Of a DNA stretch of 25,794 bases, positions 15,847-22,497 are shown piece by piece. Below the pieces are notes generated by a model. It made no database searches and had not been told where the DNA came from. It worked only from the letters and a program-made list of their open reading frames with translations. Origin of the DNA: Streptococcus mitis (GTDB lineage Bacteria > Bacillota > Bacilli > Lactobacillales > Streptococcaceae). The position numbers and the translations under genes were made by a program. Numbering within the stretch: the stretch's first letter is position 1; every line of letters starts with the position of its first letter. The DNA lies in NCBI RefSeq assembly GCF_009496155.1, contig NZ_WIJP01000019.1:1-25794 (forward strand), in the 5' to 3' direction.

Positions 15847-15897
15847 ATGATTAAAATACTGATTTTTCTATTTATCACGGGTGGGTGGTGGACTTGA
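15847..15897 (+). CDS. 16-aa ComS/XIP-like pheromone precursor
   Basis: The ORF reads MIKILIFLFITGGWWT and is preceded by gaaagga seven bases upstream, an excellent ribosome binding site. Its form is that of ComS-type pheromone precursors: about 16-17 residues, a short hydrophobic N-terminal part and a double tryptophan near the C-terminus (compare S. mutans ComS, ending GLDWWSL). The active form would be a C-terminal 6-8 residue fragment containing GGWWT. It would be exported and trimmed, re-imported by the Ami/Opp oligopeptide permease, and bound by the adjacent ComR-like protein. It is the first gene after the operator; the next gene starts 15 bp after its stop. Expression and processing are not shown by sequence. 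Confidence 0.75.
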   Translation: MIKILIFLFITGGWWT

Positions 15898-15912
15898 GTT
15901 TAGAGGAACGAC

Positions 15913-16203
15913 ATGCTAGAATTTGAAAGAATAAATAATGTTTTATTGACTGGCATGTCAGAAGTTGGAGATGTACTGCTCATTCGACAAACGCTATCAA
16001 CTCTTCTTCAAGTAGAAATAAGAGTTAACGGCTATTTATTGGATTTGATTACAATAAAACCCCAGATATTAAAAGTCTATCCATTAGTCGGTATAGCAAA
16101 TAATGCACTTATTATTGTACGAGAAGTAAATGAGGGACTTGATATGACGTTGGAGAGTAATAGAACATTTAGAGATTTTGATTTTTTTAGAAAATTAAAA
16201 TAG
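15913..16203 (+). CDS. Unknown 96-aa protein in the peptide operon
   Basis: Start ATG 15913 has agagga five bases upstream. No signal peptide is seen. The centre has two moderately hydrophobic stretches (VEIRVNGYLLDLITI, LVGIANNALIIVREV) typical of beta strands in a small soluble fold rather than membrane helices. The C-terminus is charged (TFRDFDFFRKLK). I do not recognise the family. It lies between the pheromone-like ORF and the Trp-rich peptides and shares their transcript, so immunity, peptide chaperoning or maturation are all possible. Strongly AT-rich codon use like the rest of the cluster. Confidence 0.7.
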   Translation: MLEFERINNVLLTGMSEVGDVLLIRQTLSTLLQVEIRVNGYLLDLITIKPQILKVYPLVGIANNALIIVREVNEGLDMTLESNRTFRDFDFFRKLK

Positions 16204-16227
16204 AAATTTAAAAAGGAGCAATAAAAT

Positions 16228-16323
16228 ATGTGGCGTTGGGTATGGAAAATTGTAAAATGGATTCTGATTAGTTTGATATGGGAAGCTATCTGGGGTTGGG
16301 TGAAACAATGGTTTAGTAAATAG
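16228..16323 (+). CDS. Leaderless Trp-rich cationic micro-peptide A (31 aa)
   Basis: The sequence begins MWRWVWKIVKWILI and ends AIWGWVKQWFSK. It has eight Trp in 31 residues, three Lys before the C-terminal Lys plus one Arg, and one acidic residue: net charge about +4. There is no signal peptide, double-Gly leader or Cys, so it is probably active as translated. Its form resembles leaderless, helical, membrane-active bacteriocins (aureocin A53, lacticin Q, BHT-B), although those are 44-53 aa, so this would be a shorter type. An aaggag lies nine bases upstream. A paralogue starts 12 bp downstream and ABC transporter genes follow. Confidence 0.8.
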   Translation: MWRWVWKIVKWILISLIWEAIWGWVKQWFSK

Positions 16324-16334
16324 GAGGAATTATT

Positions 16335-16424
16335 ATGTGGCGTTTCGTATGGAGAATTATCAAATGGATTATTATTGACTGGATTTTAACAGCAATTTGG
16401 GGCTGGATTAAACAGTGGTTCTAG
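16335..16424 (+). CDS. Leaderless Trp-rich cationic micro-peptide B (29 aa)
   Basis: This aligns without gaps with peptide A: 20 of 29 positions are identical, with the framework MWRxVWxIxKWIxI and AIWGWxKQWF conserved. It has seven Trp and net charge about +3, and lacks the final Ser-Lys. Its Shine-Dalgarno (taggagg) overlaps the stop codon of A, seven bases before ATG 16335, so both are made from one message. Conservation of protein pattern with many synonymous and conservative changes is strong evidence that both are real genes. The pair could be a two-component bacteriocin or a duplicated single-peptide one. Confidence 0.8.
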   Translation: MWRFVWRIIKWIIIDWILTAIWGWIKQWF

Positions 16425-16442
16425 TTTAGAAATTAATATAAA

Positions 16443-16519
16443 AAAATAATTGATAGTTATGTCTCAGTTTGAAAATGGGCATTCTCAAAAAGATTATAGA
16501 CATAACTATCAACTATTTT
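16443..16519 (+). repeat. Large intercistronic inverted repeat (possible attenuator)
   Basis: Arms 16443-16464 and 16498-16519 pair over 22 positions with a single A-C mismatch. The 33-nt loop contains a second hairpin (16468-16477 / 16480-16489, one mismatch). The right arm ends in a short T-rich stretch. Placed between the peptides and the transporter genes, it could stabilise the 3' end of the peptide message or partly terminate it, so that peptides are made in excess over the transporters. Confidence 0.75.
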
Positions 16520-16543
16520 AATTATAATATAAAAGGAGAAAAA

Positions 16544-17128
16544 ATGAAAGTAGAGAACATTTCGTATAGGATAAATAGTCGGATACTGTTTAACAATATT
16601 TCTTTTGATACTTCAAATTCAGGTCTTACACTGATTACTGGAAAAAATGGCTCAGGAAAGTCAACATTATTGAAAGTATTACTAGGAATTGTTCAACCAT
16701 ATTCTGGCTCATTGATTTCTGAAGAAAAAGTTAGCTATGTTCCAGATTCTTCGGACAACTATTTCATTGGTTTATCTCCTAATTTATTATTCGGATTTTT
16801 ACAGAAACAATTTTTTATTGAAACAAATTTGTTCGAAGAACGGTTAAGAGAATTACGAGAACAATTTTATTTGAATGAGAAATTAATGACACAAACAATT
16901 CAATCATTGTCATTAGGAGAAAAGAAAAAAGTAATGCTTATAGCAGCGTTTTTATTGGATTCGGACTTGTATGTTATGGATGAACCTTTATCAGGTTTAG
17001 ATCAAATTTCGGTTGAAAATCTGCTTCAATTGATGGAGCAAAAGATAAATCTAGGCAAACGCTTCATTATTGTAAGTCACGAGAGGCAAGAAATTTTACC
17101 GACAGTTGATCAGATTATTTCTTTGTAG
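16544..17128 (+). CDS. ABC transporter ATP-binding protein (export or self-immunity)
   Basis: 194 aa from ATG 16544, which has aaaaggag five bases upstream. A longer TTG-start frame from 16469 would run through the inverted repeat and has no Shine-Dalgarno. Walker A GKNGSGKST (33-41), signature LSLGE (122-126), Walker B DLYVMDEP (141-148), D-loop SGLD and switch His179 (VSHE) are intact. The usual Q-loop glutamine is not obvious (VSYVPDSSDNY). It is a short ATPase of the type paired with separate ABC-2-like membrane proteins. The next gene, 11 bp on, is the obvious partner. By context it probably exports the Trp-rich peptides or protects the producer. Confidence 0.88.
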   Translation: MKVENISYRINSRILFNNISFDTSNSGLTLITGKNGSGKSTLLKVLLGIVQPYSGSLISEEKVSYVPDSSDNYFIGLSPNLLFGFLQKQFFIETNLFEERLRELREQFYLNEKLMTQTIQSLSLGEKKKVMLIAAFLLDSDLYVMDEPLSGLDQISVENLLQLMEQKINLGKRFIIVSHERQEILPTVDQIISL

Positions 17129-17139
17129 AGGAAAGTTAT

Positions 17140-18348
17140 ATGGAAAAGTTTTATTACTCTATTACTCTATTATTCCTATCTCGACAGGGATACTGGAATG
17201 ATTCGAATAATGTCAAGGAATTATCGTTGTTTCAATCGACATACAAATATTTTCTTTCATCTATTAGTTTGATTTTTATATTTTGTTTTGCTAAACAAGA
17301 AGTTTATAAGCTATTAAGTGAAAATCAAATTTGGGGTATCCTATCATACTTTGAATTAGTAAAAATACTTGTTCCTGCAATTTTGTTATTAGGAATAATT
17401 TATGAAAATATTTATGTTTTAAAAACTAAAACAGAGAGTACAATGAGGATATTTTTCAATGTCACAGGGAGAGAATTTTGGAATATAGTATTTTTAAAGA
17501 ATTTAATTCTAGTTTCCCCCATCTTAGTAGTTATTTTTTTCTATGATATTTCTTTAGGAATATTTGCATGCCTACTTGTTTTTTTACTTAATAGTATATT
17601 TTTTATACCGAAAATCAGGTATGTTAGGCCAAGGTTTAAAAAATCGTTCAGTACAACCTATTTATTATCTGTCGTTGATGGTTTGACGGTGTTTAAAGCG
17701 ATGACTATACCTGTATTTTCAACTTTTATGTTTATGTTCATGTGGTTGGTTTTACCAGATTTTTTAGGAATTGATATATCGAATAAAGCGATGATATTGA
17801 ATACAGCTTTATTTTCAGGGACAGTATTTTTTAGCAATAAAGGGATAAATTTTTATTTTCTTACTTTAAATAAGGACTTCCCTTATCTGAAGGCTGTGGG
17901 GGTCAATCTTAATAAGTTTATAAAAAAAAGAATTTGGTCTTTAAATTTTATTAGTATCTTAGTTCCGTCGATCTCGCTATATGTCTTTTTAAATTATCTG
18001 GGGTACGGTTTTATAGATATTTCCCTATTTCTTTTCGGAGTTTCTCTAGCATATTTTTTATGCCAAGGGATACAAATGTTAGAGATAATTATATTTAGAA
18101 AGTATCATTTCAAGAATGCGAAAGAATTAGATGCTTTTTCAATTCCTATAAATACAAGGATAACATTGTGCATTATTCGCTTCGTACCAGTTATGGTTTG
18201 CTTATTATTCAATCAAATTAAACTATTTGGTTTATGGGGCTTGATATTGTTAAATATAGTTTATATCAGTATTATTTATTGTAGTTTATATCGATATATG
18301 TTGTCAAAAGTAATTAAAGGAGATAATCATGTCCATTTTATCCATTAA
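17140..18348 (+). CDS. Multi-spanning membrane protein, probable ABC permease partner
   Basis: 402 aa, very hydrophobic, with about ten to twelve predicted membrane segments (e.g. SLIFIFCFA, ILVPAILLLGIIY, LILVSPILVVIFFY, IFACLLVFLLNSIFFI, VFSTFMFMFMWLVL, FISILVPSISLYVFL, ISLFLFGVSLAYFLC, IIRFVPVMVCLLF, LILLNIVYISIIY). Basic residues lie between segments. No family signature is recognised, but position and topology fit the membrane subunit for the preceding ATPase. aggaaagtt precedes ATG 17140. The 3' end overlaps the next ABC gene by 20 bp. It is markedly AT-rich (Phe, Ile, Leu(TTA), Asn), like 15847-17128 and unlike housekeeping neighbours, which suggests acquisition by transfer. Confidence 0.82.
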   Translation: MEKFYYSITLLFLSRQGYWNDSNNVKELSLFQSTYKYFLSSISLIFIFCFAKQEVYKLLSENQIWGILSYFELVKILVPAILLLGIIYENIYVLKTKTESTMRIFFNVTGREFWNIVFLKNLILVSPILVVIFFYDISLGIFACLLVFLLNSIFFIPKIRYVRPRFKKSFSTTYLLSVVDGLTVFKAMTIPVFSTFMFMFMWLVLPDFLGIDISNKAMILNTALFSGTVFFSNKGINFYFLTLNKDFPYLKAVGVNLNKFIKKRIWSLNFISILVPSISLYVFLNYLGYGFIDISLFLFGVSLAYFLCQGIQMLEIIIFRKYHFKNAKELDAFSIPINTRITLCIIRFVPVMVCLLFNQIKLFGLWGLILLNIVYISIIYCSLYRYMLSKVIKGDNHVHFIH

Positions 18349-19012
18349 AAATATTTCAAAATTTTACGCCTTGGATGGTAAACATCAAGAGCAGGCTTTA
18401 AAGAATATAAATCTGCAGATTGCAAAAGGTAAAATTACAGCGATTTACGGTCCATCAGGCTGTGGCAAAACCAGTTTACTAAATATCATTAGCGGTTTAG
18501 ATAGACAATATGAAGGAGATTTAGAGTTTAAAGGGGAATCACTCCGTGACTTATCAGAGATTGAACTAACTCAATTTCGTAAAAACAACATTGGATTTGT
18601 GTTTCAAAACTTTAACCTCATTCCTCATCAGTCTGTCTTGGACAATGTCAAGCTACCTCTCTATGTCAAAGATTTATCTGACAGGGAGATGACAATGATT
18701 GCAAAGGAGCAATTAAGTAACTTGGGCATGGAGCCTTTTATGGCTAAAAATGTTAAACAGCTTTCTGGCGGTCAAAAGCAACGTGTAGCAATAGCGCGTG
18801 CCTTGGTAAATCAACCAGATATGATTGTAGCCGATGAGCCAACGGGTTCGCTAGATTCTCAATCCCAAGAAATGGTATTGGAAGTATTTAAAAATTTATC
18901 CCAAACAGGGAAAACAGTACTGATTGTAACCCATAATCCAGAGGTTGCCGAATATGCAGATGTGATTATCAAAATGAAGGATGGTGAAGTCGTTGAAGAA
19001 GTCAAAAAATAA
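18329..19012 (+). CDS. MacB/LolD-type ABC transporter ATP-binding protein
   Basis: 227 aa. Walker A GPSGCGKTS (41-49), Q-loop FQNFNLIP (Q93), signature LSGGQKQR (145-152), Walker B DMIVADEP (164-171), D-loop GSLD and H202 are all present. It is of the MacB/LolD/FtsE class, whose Firmicute members pair with FtsX-fold permeases in peptide efflux, immunity or sensing (type VII ABC systems). ATG 18329 follows aaagga by 7-8 nt inside the end of the preceding permease gene, so translation is coupled. Base composition is closer to the chromosome average than the upstream ABC pair. Confidence 0.93.
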   Translation: MSILSIKNISKFYALDGKHQEQALKNINLQIAKGKITAIYGPSGCGKTSLLNIISGLDRQYEGDLEFKGESLRDLSEIELTQFRKNNIGFVFQNFNLIPHQSVLDNVKLPLYVKDLSDREMTMIAKEQLSNLGMEPFMAKNVKQLSGGQKQRVAIARALVNQPDMIVADEPTGSLDSQSQEMVLEVFKNLSQTGKTVLIVTHNPEVAEYADVIIKMKDGEVVEEVKK

Positions 19013-19022
19013 AGGATTATCA

Positions 19023-20282
19023 TTGAAAAACAAATTCAAACTTTCTTTAAATAACTTTCTGGAAAGAAAGTGGCGTAACCTATTGATTGCGCTAGCAACC
19101 TCAATCGGTTTTGTAGGAGTCTTAATTTCTTTCGGATTGGGAAATGCATTGATTTCGATGATTGATGAAAATACGAATGGAGGTCAAATCCCTTCTCAAG
19201 TTCAGATTGCTTTAAACACAAAAAATGTTGGACGAGGCTTTTTGAACCAAGATGATAAGAACTATATCACGGATACAGTTGGAAAAGAAGCTATTAAATA
19301 TTTGGAGAGTCCTTTTGGGATGAACATGTCAAATATGACTATAGATGGGCAAGAAATGGATTTTAGTCAAACGATGCCTTCTTATGCTCAAGTAGTGAGT
19401 CTCTATGAGGATACAAGTATCTCTGTTAGTAGTAATGAAAAGGACAAAGTGGTAGCTGGATCCCTCTATACTGATACAAATGAACAGGGATTAACGATTC
19501 CAATCAGTTTACTAAAAAATTGGAATGAACAGACAGGAAACAATCTGACAGCTAGTGATGTTATTGGCAAATCAGTCTCAGCAAGTATTGTAGAAAATAC
19601 TGCCGAAGCTAGTAAGATTGCTCAATTTCAAACAAAGATTGTACGTGTAATCAATGATGAAGATGACATGGAGGACAGCAACAGTTTCATGCCGTCTCAT
19701 CAAATGGAAACGATTTTGAAAGAAGCTGGATTTACAAAAGCTGTATCTTATTTTATCTTGGAACTTAAAGATCCATCACAGACAAAAGTGGTAACAGAAG
19801 AATTACAGAAAAATAAGAAGTATACTGTTCTTTCTCAACAGAAGGTTCTTGATATTGTGATTACTTTTATTCGTGTTATTCAGGGATTATTGATTGTACT
19901 TTCATCACAAGCTATTGTGGTAGCAGCTGTCATGATTGGTATCATTATTTACATCAATATCATGCAACGTTCTAAGGAAATAGGTGTCATGAAGGCAGTT
20001 GGTTATCAGAATCGTGATGTCAAAGGAATTTTTATTTATGAGGCTATCTGGATTGTAGGCATCGCCTTGTTACTGGCATTTTTGGTTGCACAAGGGGTGG
20101 GAAGTTTGGCGAATGCGGTTGTAAATCACTTTTACCCATCCATCACTAAGGTTTTTGAATTAAATTTGTTATCTGTTTTAGGAACTCTAGTTTTCGCTCT
20201 CTTGCTTGGCTATATTTCTGCCTACTTCCCAGCGCGTAAAATTAGTAAAATGGACCCTGTAGAATCGCTACGATATGAATAG
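19023..20282 (+). CDS. FtsX/MacB-type ABC transporter permease
   Basis: 419 aa from TTG 19023, which has aaagga six bases upstream. An in-frame ATG at 18981 inside the previous gene lacks a suitable Shine-Dalgarno. The first transmembrane helix is at LLIALATSIGFVGVLISFGLG. A ~230-residue extracytoplasmic domain follows (MacB periplasmic-core-like), then three C-terminal helices (LLIVLSSQAIVVAAVMIGIIIYI, AIWIVGIALLLAFLVAQGV, LLSVLGTLVFALLLGYISAYF). The FtsX signature RSKEIGVMKAVGYQNRDV lies between and the tail is PARKISKMDPVESLRYE. It partners the upstream ATPase. In peptide loci such pairs often confer immunity or export by mechanotransmission. No terminator is seen after the stop. Confidence 0.9.
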   Translation: MKNKFKLSLNNFLERKWRNLLIALATSIGFVGVLISFGLGNALISMIDENTNGGQIPSQVQIALNTKNVGRGFLNQDDKNYITDTVGKEAIKYLESPFGMNMSNMTIDGQEMDFSQTMPSYAQVVSLYEDTSISVSSNEKDKVVAGSLYTDTNEQGLTIPISLLKNWNEQTGNNLTASDVIGKSVSASIVENTAEASKIAQFQTKIVRVINDEDDMEDSNSFMPSHQMETILKEAGFTKAVSYFILELKDPSQTKVVTEELQKNKKYTVLSQQKVLDIVITFIRVIQGLLIVLSSQAIVVAAVMIGIIIYINIMQRSKEIGVMKAVGYQNRDVKGIFIYEAIWIVGIALLLAFLVAQGVGSLANAVVNHFYPSITKVFELNLLSVLGTLVFALLLGYISAYFPARKISKMDPVESLRYE

Positions 20283-20343
20283 TAAGGGAGTTCTTGATTT
20301 ACAGACTTAAAAAGAAACTAACAGAGAAAAACAATGCCCGTAC

Positions 20344-20372
20344 TTGCAATTAAACTTAAATAGTTATATAAT
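20344..20372 (+). promoter_or_regulatory. gap promoter
   Basis: TTGCAA (20344-20349), 17-bp spacer, TATAAT (20367-20372), giving an ~80-nt 5' UTR. As there is no terminator after the ABC operon, some read-through into gap is possible. Confidence 0.8.
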
Positions 20373-20458
20373 AGGTTTGTTGAAAGGTGATTTGTAGTGA
20401 TTCAAGTTACTCTTTTCACAATAAAAATTTCATGATTTTCATAAGGAGGAAATCACTA

Positions 20459-21466
20459 ATGGTAGTTAAAGTTGGTATTAACGGTTTCGGACGTATCGGT
20501 CGTCTTGCTTTCCGTCGTATCCAAAACGTAGAAGGTGTTGAAGTTACACGCATCAATGACCTTACAGATCCAGTTATGCTTGCACACTTGTTGAAATACG
20601 ACACAACTCAAGGTCGTTTCGACGGTACTGTTGAAGTTAAAGAAGGTGGATTTGAAGTTAACGGTAAATTCGTTAAAGTTTCTGCTGAACGTGATCCAGA
20701 GCAAATCGACTGGGCTACTGACGGTGTAGAAATCGTTCTTGAAGCTACTGGTTTCTTTGCTAAGAAAGAAGCGGCTGAAAAACACCTTAAAGGTGGAGCT
20801 AAAAAAGTTGTTATCACTGCTCCTGGTGGAAACGACGTTAAAACAGTTGTATTTAACACTAACCACGACGTTCTTGACGGTACTGAAACAGTTATCTCAG
20901 GTGCTTCATGTACTACAAACTGCTTGGCTCCAATGGCTAAAGCTCTTCAAGACAACTTTGGTGTTGTAGAAGGATTGATGACTACTATCCACGCTTACAC
21001 TGGTGACCAAATGATCCTTGACGGACCACACCGTGGTGGTGACCTTCGCCGTGCTCGCGCTGGTGCTGCAAACATCGTTCCTAACTCAACTGGTGCTGCT
21101 AAAGCTATCGGTCTTGTAATCCCAGAATTGAACGGTAAACTTGACGGATCTGCACAACGCGTTCCAACTCCAACAGGATCAGTTACTGAATTGGTAGCAG
21201 TTCTTGAAAAGAACGTTACTGTTGATGAAGTAAACGCAGCTATGAAAGCAGCTTCAAACGAATCATACGGTTACACAGAAGATCCAATCGTATCTTCAGA
21301 TATCGTAGGTATGTCTTACGGTTCATTGTTTGACGCAACTCAAACTAAAGTTCTTGACGTTGACGGTAAACAATTGGTTAAAGTTGTATCATGGTACGAC
21401 AACGAAATGTCATACACTGCACAACTTGTTCGTACTCTTGAATACTTCGCAAAAATCGCTAAATAA
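20459..21466 (+). CDS. gap: Glyceraldehyde-3-phosphate dehydrogenase
   Basis: 335 aa from ATG 20459, with aaggagga eight bases upstream; an upstream in-frame extension from 20387 is just the 5' UTR. NAD-binding [10 protein letters not shown] (6-15), the catalytic Cys in [12 protein letters not shown] (~151), the HAYTGDQ segment and the [10 protein letters not shown]-terminal region are intact. It makes 1,3-bisphosphoglycerate from glyceraldehyde-3-phosphate with NAD. In streptococci it is also found at the surface as a plasminogen-binding protein. Codon use is strongly biased to optimal codons (GTT, GAA, CGT, GGT), as expected for a very highly expressed gene, in sharp contrast with the AT-rich cluster before it. 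Confidence 0.98.
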   Translation: MVVKVGINGFGRIGRLAFRRIQNVEGVEVTRINDLTDPVMLAHLLKYDTTQGRFDGTVEVKEGGFEVNGKFVKVSAERDPEQIDWATDGVEIVLEATGFFAKKEAAEKHLKGGAKKVVITAPGGNDVKTVVFNTNHDVLDGTETVISGASCTTNCLAPMAKALQDNFGVVEGLMTTIHAYTGDQMILDGPHRGGDLRRARAGAANIVPNSTGAAKAIGLVIPELNGKLDGSAQRVPTPTGSVTELVAVLEKNVTVDEVNAAMKAASNESYGYTEDPIVSSDIVGMSYGSLFDATQTKVLDVDGKQLVKVVSWYDNEMSYTAQLVRTLEYFAKIAK

Positions 21467-21480
21467 TTCATGATTCGATA

Positions 21481-21513
21481 AAAAGCAAGGCCTTTGTGGT
21501 CTTGCTTTTCTTA
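21481..21513. terminator. Bidirectional terminator between gap and the pseudouridine synthase gene
   Basis: 12-pair stem 21481-21492 / 21498-21509 with loop tttgt. It is flanked by A on the left and T on the right, so it can end both convergent transcripts. Confidence 0.88.
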
Positions 21514-21535
21514 TATGGAAAAATGGATGACACGA

Positions 21536-22411
21536 TCATCCATTCTTTTTTAATTCTTTTTCAAAAGTATCTGAAAGAGCAGTGAAGCTTAACTTCTCTA
21601 AAGTAAGCGGATGGGTAAAGGAAAGGCGAAAGGCGTGGAGCATAAGCCGACTTGTCTTTGATTTGCTATTATAGAGAGGGTCGCCCAAAATAGGGAAGTT
21701 ATGATGAGAAAGGTGCACACGAATCTGATGGGTTCGACCTGTCTTTAGTTTGCAACGAACCAAGGAAGTCTTGTTTGGGAATTGCTTTAATCTGTTTACC
21801 TGTGTTTCAGCATATTGCCCATTTTTTGTATCAACTATTCGTTTTCTGCGGTCATGGCGATCACGCCCAATTTTGTCTCTGAAAACAAGCTCTTTGCTGT
21901 TGATATGTCCGTCGATCTGTGCCCAATATTCCCTAGAAATTTCTTTTTTCTCCAGTAAGCGGTTGAGAATGGGTAGGATAAAAGGATTTTTGGCAAAGAG
22001 AACTAAACCACTGGTTTCCATGTCCAGACGATGAACGATATAGCAGGTTTGGCCAACATAGGAACTGACATGGTTAAGAAGAGCAATTTCGTTTGGCTGA
22101 TTACCATGTGTTTTCATACCCTCAGGTTTGTTGACAATAATCAAGTGTTGATCTTGATAAACCTCTTGGACGAGGTCAGGGTTGCCCCAAGCGATTTCTT
22201 TTTCGGGATAATCTTCCTCGTCAAAAGTTAACTGGCAAACATCTCCAGGATTTACCGTCTCGTTCCAGTGAACTTCTCGCTGATTAATCAAAATGTGTTT
22301 CTTGATTCTCAAAAAATGCCGGATTTTTCTAGGGATGAGGAGTTGTTCCTCAAGTAATTGCTTCACCGTCATTTGAGGTAAAGAGGCAGGTAATGTAAAA
22401 GTGAATTGCAT
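21536..22411 (-). CDS. RluA-family RNA pseudouridine synthase
   Basis: 291 aa. An N-terminal S4-like RNA-binding part (VKQLLEEQLLIPRKIRHFLRIKKHILINQ) is followed by the catalytic domain. That has IIVNKPEGMKTHG, the active-site motif HRLDMETSG (Asp130), KTGRTHQIRVHL and FPILGDPLY. It isomerises uridine to pseudouridine in rRNA or tRNA; the exact target (RluD-, RluC- or YjbO-like) cannot be set from sequence alone. No Shine-Dalgarno precedes ATG 22411, and a -10 box lies only 6 nt upstream, so the mRNA may be leaderless. It is convergent with gap and divergent from pbp2A. Confidence 0.93.
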   Translation of the reverse strand: MQFTFTLPASLPQMTVKQLLEEQLLIPRKIRHFLRIKKHILINQREVHWNETVNPGDVCQLTFDEEDYPEKEIAWGNPDLVQEVYQDQHLIIVNKPEGMKTHGNQPNEIALLNHVSSYVGQTCYIVHRLDMETSGLVLFAKNPFILPILNRLLEKKEISREYWAQIDGHINSKELVFRDKIGRDRHDRRKRIVDTKNGQYAETQVNRLKQFPNKTSLVRCKLKTGRTHQIRVHLSHHNFPILGDPLYNSKSKTSRLMLHAFRLSFTHPLTLEKLSFTALSDTFEKELKKNG

Positions 22412-22417
22412 ACAGAT

Positions 22418-22446
22418 ATTGTAACAAAAAAAGCCATATTTGGATA
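22418..22446 (-). promoter_or_regulatory. Promoter of the pseudouridine synthase gene, likely leaderless start
   Basis: On the minus strand: extended -10 TGTTACAAT (hexamer 22423-22418), then six bases and the ATG. The expected transcription start is the A of the start codon. The -35 (TATCCA, 22446-22441) is weak. Confidence 0.6.
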
Positions 22447-22462
22447 GGAAATAGCTAAATTC

Positions 22463-22491
22463 TTGAGTTCCTATGATGAAGATGATAAAAT
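22463..22491 (+). promoter_or_regulatory. pbp2A promoter, likely leaderless start
   Basis: TTGAGT (22463-22468), 17-bp spacer, TGA-TAAAAT (22486-22491), then six bases and ATG 22498. The +1 would coincide with the start codon. Confidence 0.65.
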
Positions 22492-22497
22492 AAACGC

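Noticed and set aside
14839..15897. Regulator as a TprA/PhrA-type pair
   Set aside because: The regulator is related to TprA, but the adjacent micro-ORF is 16 aa with WW, not a longer Phr precursor, and the box is the ComR type. Kept only as an alternative.
16459..16521. 20-codon ORF MSQFENGHSQKDYRHNYQLF inside the inverted repeat
   Set aside because: No Shine-Dalgarno, and its ends lie within the hairpin arms. It may be the relic of a longer gene; not called.
16469..16543. 25-residue N-terminal extension of the ABC ATPase from a TTG
   Set aside because: It would be translated through the hairpin with no ribosome binding site; ATG 16544 has a good one and begins a normal ATPase N-terminus.
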